Source: Salinivirgaceae bacterium
Lineage (GTDB): Bacteria > Bacteroidota > Bacteroidia > Bacteroidales > SZUA-534
Assembly (NCBI GenBank): GCA_017617355.1
Contig: JAFZWI010000018.1
Coordinates: 1-58,273, forward strand
DNA: 58,273 bases
Direction: 5' to 3'
Made by a program: the position numbers and the translations under genes. The notes beneath the pieces were generated by a model. It was not told where the DNA came from. It worked only from the letters and a program-made list of their open reading frames with translations, and ran no database searches. This document shows, piece by piece, positions 8,299-17,432 of this stretch; position 1 is the first letter of the stretch, and each line of letters starts with the position of its first letter.

Positions 8299-8982
8299 TC
8301 ACACCTTATTTACCTTTAGAGTTCGCAAAAACGCTTTTTGTTCGTCGGATATGCGGTAGCTTTCTATGGCTTTTTGAATGGCTTTGTTGTGGCACCAATC
8401 ATCAAGCAGATTGTCGGTTAGGTATTTGATAACCGAATTGTATTGCTTTGCTAACGCAGTGGCGAAATACCACGCAATCATCATTTTAATGTAATACTCG
8501 TCGGATTTGACAGCGGCTACCATTTGGGCGTATTCGGGTTTGAAACGCTCGTCAAGGAAAAAGGCCATAAGCATCCGTATGGCGTAACGTACGGTGTAGG
8601 TGTGGTTGCTTGCTATCCAGTCGCTGACGGCAGCTAGAAGTTCGTCGGGGTGGCGGCTGAATACCTTGGGCGTGAATGAGTCGCAAGTGGCCCAATTGTC
8701 GATGTACGGCAGAAATTGATTGGTTAGCAGTAAGGCCTCATCAAAGTTACGCGACAACCCAATGATGAATGCGTGTAAGTTGTTCTCGTCGTAGTAGCGG
8801 TGTGGCAGCAGGCTTAGAAAGTCGCGAGCCTCGTTGGTTCCGGCCACTTGGCGTGCCAGTTTGCGCAGCTCGGGTATCCGCACACCAATGATGTTGTTCT
8901 TATCGATAGTCGGCATTAGCTTGGCTTGAAAATCGCGGTAGCCAAGGTCTTGCAGTTCAAATAGTTTGTTGGTTAGTGACAT
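8299..8982 (-). CDS. AlkD-like DNA alkylation repair protein
   Basis: A 227-residue HEAT-repeat-type protein of the DNA alkylation repair family, which in AlkD removes bulky alkylated purines. Family blocks include GVRIPELRKLARQ, DNWATCDSFTPKVF and EYYIKMMIAWYFA. The Met at 8982 is chosen because the longer frame to 9138 runs through the glsB terminator and gene. No signal peptide is seen. It starts just after the glsB terminator, so it needs its own promoter, which was not recognised. Confidence 0.88.
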   Translation of the reverse strand: MSLTNKLFELQDLGYRDFQAKLMPTIDKNNIIGVRIPELRKLARQVAGTNEARDFLSLLPHRYYDENNLHAFIIGLSRNFDEALLLTNQFLPYIDNWATCDSFTPKVFSRHPDELLAAVSDWIASNHTYTVRYAIRMLMAFFLDERFKPEYAQMVAAVKSDEYYIKMMIAWYFATALAKQYNSVIKYLTDNLLDDWCHNKAIQKAIESYRISDEQKAFLRTLKVNKV

Positions 8983-9000
8983 AGGGTATGGGTTAAAAAC

Positions 9001-9034
9001 AAAAAAGGCCAAACTGTGTGTCCGGCCCTTTTTG
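9001..9034 (-). terminator. Terminator of glsB-like gene
   Basis: On the minus strand AAAAAGGGCCGGACAC and GTTTGGCCTTTTTT form a G+C stem followed by a T run. It lies 13 bases after the stop of the gene at 9048. Confidence 0.75.
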
Positions 9035-9047
9035 TGTCGAATGTCTG

Positions 9048-9323
9048 TTATTTCTTTTTCTTGAAAATCAGATTGATGACAAACAAGAGAATGAAAGCGC
9101 CAATGGCTCCGATAATAACGGCGTTGAGCCATTTCCAATCACCTCTGAAAATCTTCAGGCTGATGTTGAGTACGTCGAAAAGCCAGCCGCCGAAGAAGCA
9201 GCCAACAATGCCGACAATGAAGTTAACGATGAGCCCCATGCCTTTTCCTTTGAAAAGCAGGCTGCCCAACCAGCCGGCCAATGCGCCGACAACAATGAGA
9301 GTGATAATTTCGGTTGGTGTCAT
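9048..9323 (-). CDS. GlsB/YeaQ/YmgE-family stress membrane protein
   Basis: A 91-residue protein with three hydrophobic segments (about 7-22, 28-48, 66-87) and Gly-rich packing motifs (GALAGWLGSLLFKGKGMG, GIVGCFFGG), typical of the transglycosylase-associated protein family. Members are small inner-membrane proteins induced by stress; their biochemical role is unsettled and the transglycosylase name is historical. It ends in a KKKK tail. It is flanked by a terminator and an intergenic gap, so it is probably monocistronic. Confidence 0.9.
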   Translation of the reverse strand: MTPTEIITLIVVGALAGWLGSLLFKGKGMGLIVNFIVGIVGCFFGGWLFDVLNISLKIFRGDWKWLNAVIIGAIGAFILLFVINLIFKKKK

Positions 9324-9470
9324 GTTGCTGTAAATGTTTTAGTTAGACAATAGTTTTACAAACAATGTGAAGATAGTCGGTTTATACGGAAAATGCAATA
9401 GTGGAATGGGAGTAAAGCTGATTTTTCCGTACAATGTGTAATTTGACTGTATGTCAATAACTTAAAGCGG

Positions 9471-10262
9471 CTAAAGCTTGTCACTTTTCGATTCGAGCAG
9501 TTTCTCGAGTCTGTCTATTTTCTCTTCAAGGCTGCAAATTTGCTCTTTGAGGTCGTCGTTGTTGTCGCTGACCATAGTATCGACAAATATTGAGTTAATG
9601 AGCGACAAGCCGATTATGCCTCCGCCAATCAGCATCAGGCAGAAGAACACGCGCAAAAGATGGCCCCAGAAAGGAGTGGTAACGGATGTAACAGCGTCAG
9701 GAATTTCGTACCAACCTTCACCTGTGCACAGACGGAATATAGAATAGATTGATTGTGAGGGCGTTGAGAAGAATTCGGGAACCGATTCTTTAAGGAAGCA
9801 ACTGCAGATGAGCGCGAATGTTATTATCATAATGAAGTAACCAAAGAAGATACCTAGAGTTTTGTGCATCGCCACCCAGAATTTTTGCGCTATGGTTGCA
9901 AAATCGGGGAAAATATGCACGGCCCGGAAGAAACGGAACACTCTGAACAATCTGAGAATAAGGAATAAACCAAGTTCTTCGAAAGCCGAAGGCCAAAATA
10001 GCGCAACAACCGACGGCAGTGACATCATCACTAAAATAAAGTCCATACGGTTCCAACCTTCAGACCAATACTGGCGGAATCCAAAGCTTGATATTTTAAC
10101 AATCATCTCTATGATGAAGATGAATGTGCACATAACATCAATATAATCAATGAAATGCAAGTCTTCAAAGCTTTCTTGCAGGAAAATTGCGGTTGAATTG
10201 AGAATGATGACCGCAAGAATTATCTTATCGTTCAGAAATACGCTTTTAATCAGATTTTTCAT
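9471..10262 (-). CDS. Voltage-gated-type ion channel, single-repeat six-TM
   Basis: A 263-residue member of the ion transport protein family, similar in plan to bacterial NaChBac-type sodium channels. Six hydrophobic segments are visible. The S4-like segment LRLFRVFRFFRAVHIF carries four spaced Arg. The pore region contains LCTGEGWYEIPD, in the place where NaChBac has its T-x-E-x-W filter. The last 35 residues form a coiled coil (EEKIDRLEKLLESK), as in tetramerising channels. Ion selectivity is inferred only. A consensus promoter lies 75 bases upstream at 10337-10366. Confidence 0.9.
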   Translation of the reverse strand: MKNLIKSVFLNDKIILAVIILNSTAIFLQESFEDLHFIDYIDVMCTFIFIIEMIVKISSFGFRQYWSEGWNRMDFILVMMSLPSVVALFWPSAFEELGLFLILRLFRVFRFFRAVHIFPDFATIAQKFWVAMHKTLGIFFGYFIMIITFALICSCFLKESVPEFFSTPSQSIYSIFRLCTGEGWYEIPDAVTSVTTPFWGHLLRVFFCLMLIGGGIIGLSLINSIFVDTMVSDNNDDLKEQICSLEEKIDRLEKLLESKSDKL

Positions 10263-10336
10263 TGTGCTGTTGTTATGCTGATTATTAAATGTTTGCTATT
10301 CAACTACTTGTTTGGTGTAGGGAATACAAGACATTA

Positions 10337-10366
10337 CAAAGGTATATTTTCCCTGCATTTAAGCAA
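10337..10366 (-). promoter_or_regulatory. Promoter of ion-channel gene
   Basis: On the minus strand TTG (10364-10366), 19 bases, then TACCTTTG (10344-10337) matches the Bacteroidetes promoter exactly, 75 bases before the ATG. Confidence 0.7.
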
Positions 10367-10463
10367 GTGCTTTCGCCCGCTAGGTATGTGATGCGTCAAA
10401 CTATTTAAATCAGTAATGAAAATGGATAAAAGTCAATAAAGCAAGGTGTTTCCTTAATTGACT

Positions 10464-11774
10464 TTATTCGAAATTCTCCGCAATCAATTTGCGCTTTGTA
10501 GCCGCGAAAGCCATTGCTACAAAGGCGATGATGAAGAAGACGGAGAGTAGTGCCACGCTGTTGCGCATGGAGCCTGAAATCTGCTCAATAAAGCCGAACC
10601 CGAACATTCCTATGACGATGCCAATTTTCTCGGTAATGTCGTAAAACGAGAAGTAGGAGGCAGTGTCGGTGGTGTCTGGCGGGATGAGCATGGCGTAGGT
10701 TGAGCGCGCCTGCGACTGTATGCCGCCCATAACAAACCCGAGGAATGTGGCCAAAATGTAGAATTGGATTGTGTTTTGAATAAAGTATCCTGCAACGCAA
10801 ATCACCACCCAAACCGAAAGCATTATCAGTAACGATGTAAAGTTGCCGTATCGGTTTGAAACTCTTGCAAATACAACAGAACCGAACATCGCCAAAAATT
10901 GTATAAGCAGAATCACGATAATTAGTTCAATGGTGCCGATGTGCAGTTCAGCGCTCCCAAACAGCGTGGCTACCAACAGAATGGTCTGCACACCCATACT
11001 CAAGAATAGGAATGACACTAAAAAGAGATTCATAACTTGCTGACGGAAAAGGTTTTTGGCCACTGTTGCTATCTCTTTGAACCCTTTTGCCAAAATACTT
11101 GTGTCAATCTTTGTTTTCGCCTTGAATTCTGTCAGATAGCGGAACGAGAACGTAGCAATGCCAATCCACCAGATGCCCACCAGCAGAAACGAGAATCGGT
11201 AGGCGGCTTCTTCGCTGCCAAAGCCCCAGAACTTCCACGTATAGATTATTATTATGCTGAAAATGAACAGAATCATGCTGCCAAGGTAGCCCCAGGCAAA
11301 TCCTTTCGCGCTGACAATATTGTGCAGGCGAGGCGTGGCGATTATCGGCAGAAACGAATTGTAATAGACCGTAGCGCCAGCCCACCCAACAACGGCTAAA
11401 ATGGTCATCAGCAGGCCGAAACCGATGTTGCCGCCCGTGAAAAAGTAAAGTCCCGAGCATGCCGCCGAGCCGATAATGGTAAACAACACCATAAACCGTT
11501 TGCGGTAACCGCCCATATCGGCAATACCTGATAATAAAGGTGTTATAAGGATTATGAAGGCATAACCGATTGCAATAGAATAGTCGTAAAGCACGGTGTT
11601 TTTGATGCAGTGACCGAAAATGCTGACAACGCCGTCAGCAAAGGCGGCCGCCGTAACACGCTCATAATAAATAGGAAACAGCGCCGCCGCCACAATCAGG
11701 CTATAAACCGAGTTGGCTATATCGTATGAGCACCAGGCACTTATGACCTTCCGATTGTTCTTCTCAATCGCCAT
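10464..11774 (-). CDS. MFS transporter, UMF1/Atg22-like
   Basis: A 436-residue polytopic membrane protein with about twelve hydrophobic segments. The conserved SAWCSYDIANSVYSL start and the IADMGGYRKRFM loop, in the place of the MFS motif A, fit the UMF1/Atg22-like family. The substrate is unknown. The start at 11774 (MAIEKNNRKV) is chosen: the longer frame to 11855 overlaps the upstream sulfatase gene. With this start only one base separates it from the sulfatase stop, so the two are almost certainly cotranscribed. Confidence 0.88.
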   Translation of the reverse strand: MAIEKNNRKVISAWCSYDIANSVYSLIVAAALFPIYYERVTAAAFADGVVSIFGHCIKNTVLYDYSIAIGYAFIILITPLLSGIADMGGYRKRFMVLFTIIGSAACSGLYFFTGGNIGFGLLMTILAVVGWAGATVYYNSFLPIIATPRLHNIVSAKGFAWGYLGSMILFIFSIIIIYTWKFWGFGSEEAAYRFSFLLVGIWWIGIATFSFRYLTEFKAKTKIDTSILAKGFKEIATVAKNLFRQQVMNLFLVSFLFLSMGVQTILLVATLFGSAELHIGTIELIIVILLIQFLAMFGSVVFARVSNRYGNFTSLLIMLSVWVVICVAGYFIQNTIQFYILATFLGFVMGGIQSQARSTYAMLIPPDTTDTASYFSFYDITEKIGIVIGMFGFGFIEQISGSMRNSVALLSVFFIIAFVAMAFAATKRKLIAENFE

Positions 11775-11775
11775 T

Positions 11776-13593
11776 CTATTTCTGATTGAAATCGTGCAGC
11801 AAAGTTTGCAAAAAAGCCTGACTTTGCATAATTGTTGTGTCATTTGCTTCGTCACGAAGCGCTTTATTCGATGTTAAATCGTATATAAAACGCTCGTTAT
11901 CAGCCACAAAACCAAAGCCATTATTATATGCATAAAAAGCGAATGAGCGACTTCCGCTCAAAACATCCTTGCTGAATCTAAAATCGCTGCTGTTCACTTC
12001 AAGTTGATTACAAAGTACAAGTGGCAAATCGCATTGGCTCAAATATTTATCAATAATAGTATCAGTCTTGGCAAGTGCGCCACCAAGCCAAATCATCGGG
12101 ATGTGGAATTTCTCGGTCACATAGTTGGGCGAATTGTCGGGGAGACGGCTGCCGTGGTCGGCTATAAGAATCAGCAGAGTGTTGCTCCACCAAGGCTCAA
12201 CAGACGCACGTCGAACAAAATCGCCAATGCAACTGTCGGTGTAATGGATTGTGTTTAAGAACATTCCGCCTTCGGTATTGTCGAGGAAACGGCTTGAGTG
12301 CGGCACTTCGAAAGGCTCGTGACTGCTCAAAGTGAACAACACGCTGCTAAATGGCTGCTGAAAACCGCAAATATCGGTAAACCAGCGTTTTAACACCACA
12401 TGGTCGTGCGCACCCCATTTCGAGTTCATATCGCTGTGGCTAAACTCACTTTTTGACACAATCGGCTTGTAACCGCCTGTCACAAAGTACGACCTCATGT
12501 TTGCAAAGTCGATGTCACCACCATAATAAAATGAGGCAGAATAGCCTTCGTCCTTCAATTTATGGCTCAAATGGGGCAATTTCTGGGCTTTGTCGGTGAG
12601 TTTCATTATCGAGGTGGTGGGTTGCGCCGGATAGCCGCTCAACAGGCACACAAGCCCTTTATCGGAGCGGTCAGCGTTTGAGTAACAATTGCTGAACAGC
12701 ACACCGGTGCGAGCAAGGCTGTCAAGATTGGACGTTACGCCTTGTATGCCGCCCACACAGCCTACAGCCTTCGCTGTAAAACTTTCCATAATCATTATCA
12801 AGATGTTAGGGCGATTGGTGTTGAGCAACCGGCATTGCATGGTGTCGGTGCGCAATAGCTCAGCCATAATGCTATCAGCCTCAGTTTGAGTCATAAAGCT
12901 AACATTTTGCTTGGCGCTGATGTCGTCCAACGAGTTGCAGAAATTCCACTGAACATTAACTGCCGCGTGATTGGCGAATTGATGCTCGCTGAAATAGACC
13001 GAACCCGGGCGTATCGGCATTCCAAAACCGCCGCGGATAGGTATCACCAAAAGTGCGCCAACAAACAGCAATACAGGCATTGCAAGCCATGGAGCGGGCT
13101 CTAACTTGCTTATTTTCTGCCCTACAAATCGTTGGTATGCTTTTATGCAAACGAAGCAGAATGCCACAATCCAAACAATAAACAAGGCTGTAAGCCATAC
13201 GGGCGTTGATGCGGCGGCCTCTTTGGGTGTTTTCAGATAGGAAAGTACCGTACAATCCATTCGGAAACCCCAGTTGCGGTATAATTCACAATCGCAAATA
13301 CCTATTATAGAGAATATTACAATGAATGCAACCGATATGAAGCCTATTATTTTCGCAGCAATCGGCTTTTGTGCACGAACGGTGCAGAGCAGAACCAATG
13401 TGGCGACAGCCGTAACGTATCCACCCATTGACAAATCGAGCTTCAGGCCGTGGCCGAAAGTGCCCAAAATGGTGGCAAAACCGAGTCCGGCAGTCAGTTT
13501 TATATTGTACAATTCAAAAAACAGGCGGATTAGAATAAAATATGCTATCCAATAGCAATAGTATTGAAATATTATTTTAATGCGCTGTATCAT
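11776..13593 (-). CDS. LTA-synthase-like membrane sulfatase/phosphoglycerol transferase
   Basis: A 605-residue protein with five N-terminal membrane segments (to about residue 190) and a periplasmic alkaline-phosphatase-superfamily domain (about 260-560). Motifs include NILIMIMESFTAKAVG (metal ligand Glu), SNADRSDKGLVCLLSGYP, and LLILIADHGSRLP (Asp-His metal ligands). The nucleophile position of LtaS-like enzymes is normally Thr; here NADRSDKG shows Ser. In Gram-negative relatives these enzymes transfer phosphoglycerol or phosphoethanolamine to envelope glycans or lipids; the acceptor here is unknown. It is the first gene of a two-gene unit with the MFS transporter. Confidence 0.88.
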   Translation of the reverse strand: MIQRIKIIFQYYCYWIAYFILIRLFFELYNIKLTAGLGFATILGTFGHGLKLDLSMGGYVTAVATLVLLCTVRAQKPIAAKIIGFISVAFIVIFSIIGICDCELYRNWGFRMDCTVLSYLKTPKEAAASTPVWLTALFIVWIVAFCFVCIKAYQRFVGQKISKLEPAPWLAMPVLLFVGALLVIPIRGGFGMPIRPGSVYFSEHQFANHAAVNVQWNFCNSLDDISAKQNVSFMTQTEADSIMAELLRTDTMQCRLLNTNRPNILIMIMESFTAKAVGCVGGIQGVTSNLDSLARTGVLFSNCYSNADRSDKGLVCLLSGYPAQPTTSIMKLTDKAQKLPHLSHKLKDEGYSASFYYGGDIDFANMRSYFVTGGYKPIVSKSEFSHSDMNSKWGAHDHVVLKRWFTDICGFQQPFSSVLFTLSSHEPFEVPHSSRFLDNTEGGMFLNTIHYTDSCIGDFVRRASVEPWWSNTLLILIADHGSRLPDNSPNYVTEKFHIPMIWLGGALAKTDTIIDKYLSQCDLPLVLCNQLEVNSSDFRFSKDVLSGSRSFAFYAYNNGFGFVADNERFIYDLTSNKALRDEANDTTIMQSQAFLQTLLHDFNQK

Positions 13594-13951
13594 AACTATT
13601 TGTAAATATCACTTAAATCAAAGAATTAAATCTTGACTGATTTTGACTCTGTTTGGCAAATATCATAAAAGAATGATTACGCTCAATGTCGGTTTAAAAG
13701 CAAATATGAACACTGCAGTGCTGTCCGTGACGATGCGGTTTGTCGGTGTCTTGCTTCATAAAATGCGGCTGCTGGCCGTCAGCATGTCCGACATTTTTTC
13801 AACAAAATGTTCATAAAAATCGCATTGTGCTGTAATATCGGCATATAGATGTTCATAATTGTTGATTTTATCATTACGGCTCCGCACAATAAGTGCCGGT
13901 TATAAGTGTAATTTAAAGCCGATTTTTGAAATTATTTAAAAGCAACTACCA
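13594..13951. other. Divergent intergenic region
   Basis: This 358-base gap separates two genes reading outward. It holds a direct repeat ATGTTCATAA (13807-13816 and 13849-13858) and a small hairpin GCTGGCCGTCAGC. No clear -7 element was recognised on either strand and no ORF with coding character was seen. Confidence 0.4.
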
Positions 13952-15343
13952 ATGAACAAGAAATTTATCAAAATGCTTGGGCTGATGTGCATGGGGCCGA
14001 TGCTTGCCTTTGCACAAGTTGAGGACGAATCGAATATGGTGCTCAATCCGAGCTTCGAACAGTATGAGAAGTGCCCTGAAAGCTACATCTACAACGACCA
14101 GTCGCACCGGCTAATCCCGCACTGGACCTATCCTTCGTTTACAACGCCCGACTATTTCAACAAATGCAGCACGGGCGATGTGCGCGTACCCGATAACTTT
14201 GCCGGCTACAGCCAGCCGCACAGCGGAAAAGGCTATATGGGAGCCATTCTGACCGGTACTGACCGCGACTATCGCGAGTACATCCAGGGCGAGTTGAAAA
14301 CACCGATGAAATCGGGGCAGGTTTACTGCGTGTCGTTCTGGTACAAACTTGCCAACGGCTCAATGTTCGCAGTCGACCAGCTCAGCGTCTATTTCACCGA
14401 GCAGAAGATTGCCAACGGCAACACTACTTTCCTGAGCTACAAATCGCAATTGAATAACGAGGAGGGGCTCTTCCTCGATAACACCGACGAATGGAAGCAC
14501 TACTGCATGCTTTACACAGCATCGGGCAACGAGTCGTTCTTCATCATCGGCAACTTTAAGAACTACGAGAACACCAATTATGTAGTAACTGGAAAGGACA
14601 CCAAAAACAAGAAAGGCAAATCGTACGCCTACTATTTCTTCGACGATTTTGAGATTCGTCCGCTGACCGACTGCAACGTATGCGCCTGCGTTCCTAAAGG
14701 CCTTGAGACTGTGATTGTCGACTCGACATATACCGGCGGCCTTGACCCCGTGACTGGTAAAATACAGCGCATTGTTAACGACGGTGTCATCAGCCTTGGT
14801 ATTTCGGGCGGAACACCTCCGTACAACATCAACTGGTCGAATGGTGCAACAAGTCAGAAACTGACCAACCTGCCAGCCGGAACCTACACCTACACCGTTA
14901 CCGACCAGAACAACTGCCGCAACAGCGGAAAGGTTGTTTTTGTTCAACCAGAGATACCCGAAGACCCGTTCACCGACGGACTTCGTAACATTGAGGAAGG
15001 TTCGGCGCTCATTCTTAATAACATCTTCTTCGAGACAGGAAAAAGCACACTGCTGCCACAATCGAACGCTGAACTTGACAAAGTGGCCGCGTTCCTTGCT
15101 GAAGGCACTGTCAGCCAAATAGAAATAAGCGGACACACCGACAATGTGGGCTCCGACGACCTTAACCAGAAACTGAGCCAGGCTCGCGCTCAGGCGGTTG
15201 TCAACTATCTGGTTTCGAAAGGAATAAGCCAAAGCATGCTGCAAGCCAAAGGCTACGGCAAAACCCGCCCGATTGACACCAATCTGACCGAGCAGGGCAA
15301 GAGCAACAACCGCCGTGTCGAATTTTTTGTTTTAAAGAAATAA
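13952..15343 (+). CDS. OmpA-family outer-membrane protein with SprB-type repeat
   Basis: A 463-residue exported protein with signal peptide MNKKFIKMLGLMCMGPMLAFA. The N-terminal part (about 25-235) has the NPSFEQYEKCP start of a jelly-roll-like domain seen in Bacteroidetes OmpA proteins. A SprB-like repeat (about 275-325) contains SGGTPPYNINWSNGATSQ and LPAGTYTYTVTDQNNC. The C-terminal OmpA domain (about 345-463) has FETGKSTLLPQSNAEL, ISGHTDNVGSDDLNQKLS and GYGKTRPID, which bind peptidoglycan. It probably anchors a surface structure to the cell wall. The next gene begins 11 bases after the stop and is likely its partner. Confidence 0.92.
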   Translation: MNKKFIKMLGLMCMGPMLAFAQVEDESNMVLNPSFEQYEKCPESYIYNDQSHRLIPHWTYPSFTTPDYFNKCSTGDVRVPDNFAGYSQPHSGKGYMGAILTGTDRDYREYIQGELKTPMKSGQVYCVSFWYKLANGSMFAVDQLSVYFTEQKIANGNTTFLSYKSQLNNEEGLFLDNTDEWKHYCMLYTASGNESFFIIGNFKNYENTNYVVTGKDTKNKKGKSYAYYFFDDFEIRPLTDCNVCACVPKGLETVIVDSTYTGGLDPVTGKIQRIVNDGVISLGISGGTPPYNINWSNGATSQKLTNLPAGTYTYTVTDQNNCRNSGKVVFVQPEIPEDPFTDGLRNIEEGSALILNNIFFETGKSTLLPQSNAELDKVAAFLAEGTVSQIEISGHTDNVGSDDLNQKLSQARAQAVVNYLVSKGISQSMLQAKGYGKTRPIDTNLTEQGKSNNRRVEFFVLKK

Positions 15344-15354
15344 TCTGACTCACT

Positions 15355-17346
15355 ATGAAATACATATCAACATTAATCGCAATAGTTTTTGCAACAACAG
15401 CTTTGGCGCAGAAGCCGGCAAAAGTGTTCGACGACGTGTTCTCGGGAATGGACTCCAAAACACAGGTCGATATAGACAACAATTTCAACAAGGCGCGCAT
15501 CAACTTCGACAAGATACTGCTTAAAGACCCAGAAAACGCAATGGCGCACATGGGACAGGCTGTTGTCTACTCGTATGACAAATACTCGATGAAAGACTAT
15601 TTCAAGGCTTGGCAGCATTTCCAGAAGGCCGAAGCCGCCGTTGACGCATTCACTGCCGACGACAAGGAGGTGCTGAACACCTATTTCTTCAAACAGAAAA
15701 AAGAGCGCCGAGGCAATCCTCTCAACAAGAACATGGCTATTGAGCATAACTTGGTGGAGGAGAAGCTGATAAAGTTTGTCCGCGAGGAGAATAACATCGA
15801 ATATGCCGAGAAATTTCTGGAGGAGTTCCCCAAATCGAAATACTATAATAATGTGGTGCACATCCGCAACTACATTGAGTTCCGTACGGCCGAGAACGCC
15901 GGAACAGTTGAGGCTTTCAACGCTTTCCTGAAGAAATATCCCGAATCGGCGCAAGTTAAAGTCGCCACCGAGGAGCGCGACCTGCTTGCGTTTAACAAAG
16001 CGCAGGAGGCCAACACCTATGCGGCTTTCAAGGATTTTGTCGATAACTATCCGAACGCCATTCAATACGAGGAGGCTAAAAAGAAACTGGGCATTCTGGC
16101 TTACACTGAGGCCGAAAAGAAACACACTCTGGCCGCTATTGAGGAGTTTATAGCCAACTTCCCCAACTCGCCAAAAATGCCTGAGGCAAAGCTGCTTAAA
16201 CGACAGCTGCTTTTTGAGTGGGCAAAGCAGGTGAACAGCATCGAGGCTTACAACAAATTTGTGGAGCAATATCCTGAAGGTGAGATGTTTGTCGATATTT
16301 TCAACTTGAAATCGGCCGCCTTGGGGCAATCAATAGCCAAAGAACTGCCAGCCGACAACTACAAGGTTGTCAGGGCTTTCGACAATAAGAACTCACGCGA
16401 CCACGGCGGCTCAATAGCAGCTTTCGGCAACGGAATGGTGCAGGTTATAGCCAATACGCCTTCGGCCAACGACGATATGGATGATGTGTGGATGATAAAA
16501 CTTGACGCCGAAGGCAAGATGATTAAGAACGATATCATCGGCAACGACTTTATCGACCATGTGAACACAATGAAAATTAACGGTGCGGGCGCAATTTACG
16601 CAACTGGTTACACCAACGGCATTGTCAAAGGTGTTGCCGGACAGTCGTGGCTGTTCAAGATGAATGCGCAAGCCAAAAACGAGTTGAACGCCAAATTCGA
16701 AGGCCGCGAGGTAACAGCAATGGTCGTTTATGAAGACGACAAAGTGCTGTTGGGAGGCTATGCACAGGACGGCGACACCGCACAGCCGACACCGCTTCTT
16801 GTCAAGCTAAATGCACAAGGCCGCAAGCTGTGGAACCGCACTTACGCTCCGGGTCACAAAGTTACTAACATGGCATTGGCCGGTGACAACTGCAGTATGG
16901 CTTTCGGAAACAACTGGGCTGCGCAAATTGACCAGCTTGGATACCTGAAATGGGACAATCTTTGCGACGAAGGCTGCCAACTGTCGGCTGTGGCCATTAG
17001 CAACGGTACGTCGGTTTACACCGGCACCAAAGGTGGCGCGGGCTATGCCATAGCTTTCACTGCCGACGGCAAAAAGGCGTGGGAGGCCACGTTCGAGCTG
17101 CCTGCCGGCGGACAATTCACACAAAGCTGCACCATGCCCGACGGCTCGGTTATCAGCGGCGGAACCTTCGGCAACGCAATGGTTCTGGTGAAAATTGACG
17201 CAAGCGGTAAAGTGGCTTTTGTTAAGAATATCAATGCCGCTAAGCAGCTAGCTTTCAATGGTATGGCTGCCAATGCCGACAACTCGGTATGGATTAGCGC
17301 AACCTACAACGATGCCGACATTCTGGTATTGAAACTTGGATTGTAA
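15355..17346 (+). CDS. Exported TPR-like and beta-propeller protein
   Basis: A 663-residue protein with signal peptide MKYISTLIAIVFATTALA. Residues about 40-320 are helical with TPR-like spacing and recurring units of the type FxxFxxxYPxxxxxxEA, a common Bacteroidetes outer-membrane scaffold pattern. Residues about 330-663 contain repeated beta segments (DDVWMIKLDAEGK, QSWLFKMNAQAK, TPLLVKLNAQGRKLWNRTY, AMVLVKIDASGK), which look like propeller blades of the delta-60/WD40-like PQQ type. The function is unknown. It is closely linked to the OmpA/SprB gene and ended by a strong terminator, so the two form a unit. Confidence 0.85.
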   Translation: MKYISTLIAIVFATTALAQKPAKVFDDVFSGMDSKTQVDIDNNFNKARINFDKILLKDPENAMAHMGQAVVYSYDKYSMKDYFKAWQHFQKAEAAVDAFTADDKEVLNTYFFKQKKERRGNPLNKNMAIEHNLVEEKLIKFVREENNIEYAEKFLEEFPKSKYYNNVVHIRNYIEFRTAENAGTVEAFNAFLKKYPESAQVKVATEERDLLAFNKAQEANTYAAFKDFVDNYPNAIQYEEAKKKLGILAYTEAEKKHTLAAIEEFIANFPNSPKMPEAKLLKRQLLFEWAKQVNSIEAYNKFVEQYPEGEMFVDIFNLKSAALGQSIAKELPADNYKVVRAFDNKNSRDHGGSIAAFGNGMVQVIANTPSANDDMDDVWMIKLDAEGKMIKNDIIGNDFIDHVNTMKINGAGAIYATGYTNGIVKGVAGQSWLFKMNAQAKNELNAKFEGREVTAMVVYEDDKVLLGGYAQDGDTAQPTPLLVKLNAQGRKLWNRTYAPGHKVTNMALAGDNCSMAFGNNWAAQIDQLGYLKWDNLCDEGCQLSAVAISNGTSVYTGTKGGAGYAIAFTADGKKAWEATFELPAGGQFTQSCTMPDGSVISGGTFGNAMVLVKIDASGKVAFVKNINAAKQLAFNGMAANADNSVWISATYNDADILVLKLGL

Positions 17347-17376
17347 CTTATTTTCACACAAAACGCGCTTAGGCGC

Positions 17377-17407
17377 AAAAGGCGAACCGATTATGGTTCG
17401 CCTTTTT
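17377..17407 (+). terminator. Rho-independent terminator
   Basis: AAAAGGCGAACC (17377-17388) pairs with GGTTCGCCTTTT (17395-17406) and continues into T. It separates the OmpA unit from lgt. Confidence 0.92.
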
Positions 17408-17432
17408 AAAAACTTTAAAAACTTAAAATTTA

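Noticed and set aside
9016-9353. Rightward ORFs opposite glsB
   Set aside because: They are antisense shadows; the leftward frame has clear GlsB/YeaQ membrane motifs and a terminator.
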